Source: Bilabrum cf. latius (taxonomy: Eukaryota > Bigyra: Bicosoecida > Bigyra > Bicosoecida). From it: a stretch of 64,000 bases of DNA. The notes under the pieces are model-generated. The model had not been told where the DNA came from, made no database searches, and was given only the letters and a program-made list of their open reading frames with translations. Location of the stretch: positions 2,418,001 through 2,482,000 of the forward strand of contig OZ237735.1 in assembly GCA_965178125.1 (NCBI GenBank), written 5' to 3'. Shown one piece after another: positions 63,291 to 64,000 of this stretch; the first letter of the stretch is position 1; each line of letters opens with the position of its first letter. The translations under genes and the position numbers were made by a program.

Positions 63291-64000
63291 TCACACCTCT
63301 TGCGCGCCCCCAATCGCCGCCATGCACGCCTCTCTGTCCTCCAGGTCGAGTTCGCTCAGCAGCAGCGCGCCCTCCGGCAGCTCCCACGCCGTCTCGCCCG
63401 ACACCAGGCTGCAGAACCACTCGTCCTCCTCGTCGCTGTACCGCCTCACAACATCAACACCCGCCCCGCGGGCTGACTCAATTAGCTCATCTAGCAGCTC
63501 CTGCTGCTCGCTTGGCAGGCTCGCTTCGCTCGCATCGTCCCCAGGCCCCTCCTCCACCCCCTCCTCATCCCCCTCTTCTCCGTCCTCCTCCTCGGCATGC
63601 TGTTCGACTCCCACGCTCTGGCCACCCGGAGAAGCACCCCCTCTGCTCTCGCTGCCACCATCACTACTGACGCTCCCAGCATCCTCGCGGTCTGACTCCT
63701 GATCATGCTCCCTGGTGGTTCCATCGGCCCCAAGCTCGCCGGCTCGGATGCGGCGGACAAGCTCCCCCACGTCCTCCGCCGAGACAGGCTCTTCAAGCGC
63801 GGCCAGCGCGCTCTCCAGCACGGCCCCTTCGTCCGGAAGGTGCCACTCGCTCTCTCCCGATTCGGAATTGACGTACCACACGTCGTCTTCGTCAGATTCG
63901 TGGCGGAATACGAGCATATCCATCGCGGCTGCATGCTACACTCTGTCCTCCAGCTCAAGCGTCTCGGATGCAGCACCAGACTCGCTGCCTTCGGTATCTT
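63291..64000 (-). CDS. acidic WW-domain protein (5' end outside window)
   Basis: Open from the right edge of the window to TGA at 63291, with one TAG (63936) read as Gln. Two WW-like motifs are visible: V-W-Y-V-N-S-E-S-G-E-S-E-W-H-L-P and W-F-C-S-L-V-S-G-E-T-A-W-E-L-P, separated by an acidic, Ser/Glu-rich linker. WW domains bind proline-rich peptides. The start codon lies beyond the window or at the Met at 63923. Convergent with the tetraspanin-like gene, 145 bases apart. Confidence 0.65.

Overview
This is a GC-rich nuclear contig from a unicellular, probably flagellated eukaryote. The genes have spliceosomal introns of about 90-230 bases that open with GTRAG and close with pyrimidine-rich CAG/TAG. 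They encode eukaryote-only families: TIM17, tetraspanin, UBTD, RCC1-BTB, C2H2 arrays, a Bin3/MePCE methyltransferase, SFI1-like repeats and a channelrhodopsin. The lineage cannot be fixed from the sequence alone. An anion-channelrhodopsin-like gene beside a TIG-repeat/TRP-like giant receptor would fit a labyrinthulean or another stramenopile, or an alga, but this is inference.

The key to reading the window is the genetic code. TAG is a sense codon and almost certainly encodes glutamine; TGA (most genes) and TAA (four genes) are the only stops. With the standard code nearly every gene looks shattered. With TAG=Gln the fragments join in one frame into about 20 complete genes carrying roughly 100 internal TAGs, and no gene I could delimit ends at TAG. 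Two TAGs sit at the Gln of the RCC1 motif GQLG; others fall in an RRM RNP2 strand and in a zinc-finger linker where sister repeats have GAG.

Layout. 1-4002 (-): RCC1-BTB protein, running off the left edge. 4234-5859 (-): D-cysteine desulfhydrase/ACC deaminase-like PLP enzyme. 5985-10016 (+): secreted or anchored PhoD-like phosphatase. 10216-23676 (+): a 4,430-residue receptor with ConA-like, sushi, cadherin and TIG domains and a TRP-like membrane region. 23829-26834 (-): LRR-PIN-C2H2 protein. 26955-30179 (+): SFI1-like centrin-binding protein. 30267-33845 (-): 7TM receptor-like protein with a very long loop. 33964-34893 (+): RRM-STEEP1 fusion. 35537-36460 (+): disordered protein. 37102-38658 (+): poly-Ser plus 11-finger C2H2 protein. 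38761-40400: fold-back repeats and a 144-residue gene. 40417-42927 (-): cysteine-peptidase-like domain fused to a flavoprotein-reductase tail. 43632-46928 (+): Bin3-like methyltransferase. 47170-48323 (+): dihydroflavonol-reductase-like enzyme. 48512-56396 (-): channelrhodopsin with a 2,100-residue cytoplasmic extension. 56661-57668 (+): UBTD. 58157-61041 (-): multi-pass membrane protein. 61142-62154 (-): TIM17. 62273-63145 (+): tetraspanin-like. 63291-64000 (-): WW protein, partial.

The region is compact. Four divergent gene pairs share intergenic gaps of only 118-125 bases, which suggests short bidirectional promoters. Mobile or repetitive material is confined to the 36.2-40.4 kb area and a 19-bp satellite at 58.0 kb. 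No rRNA, tRNA or CRISPR array was recognised.
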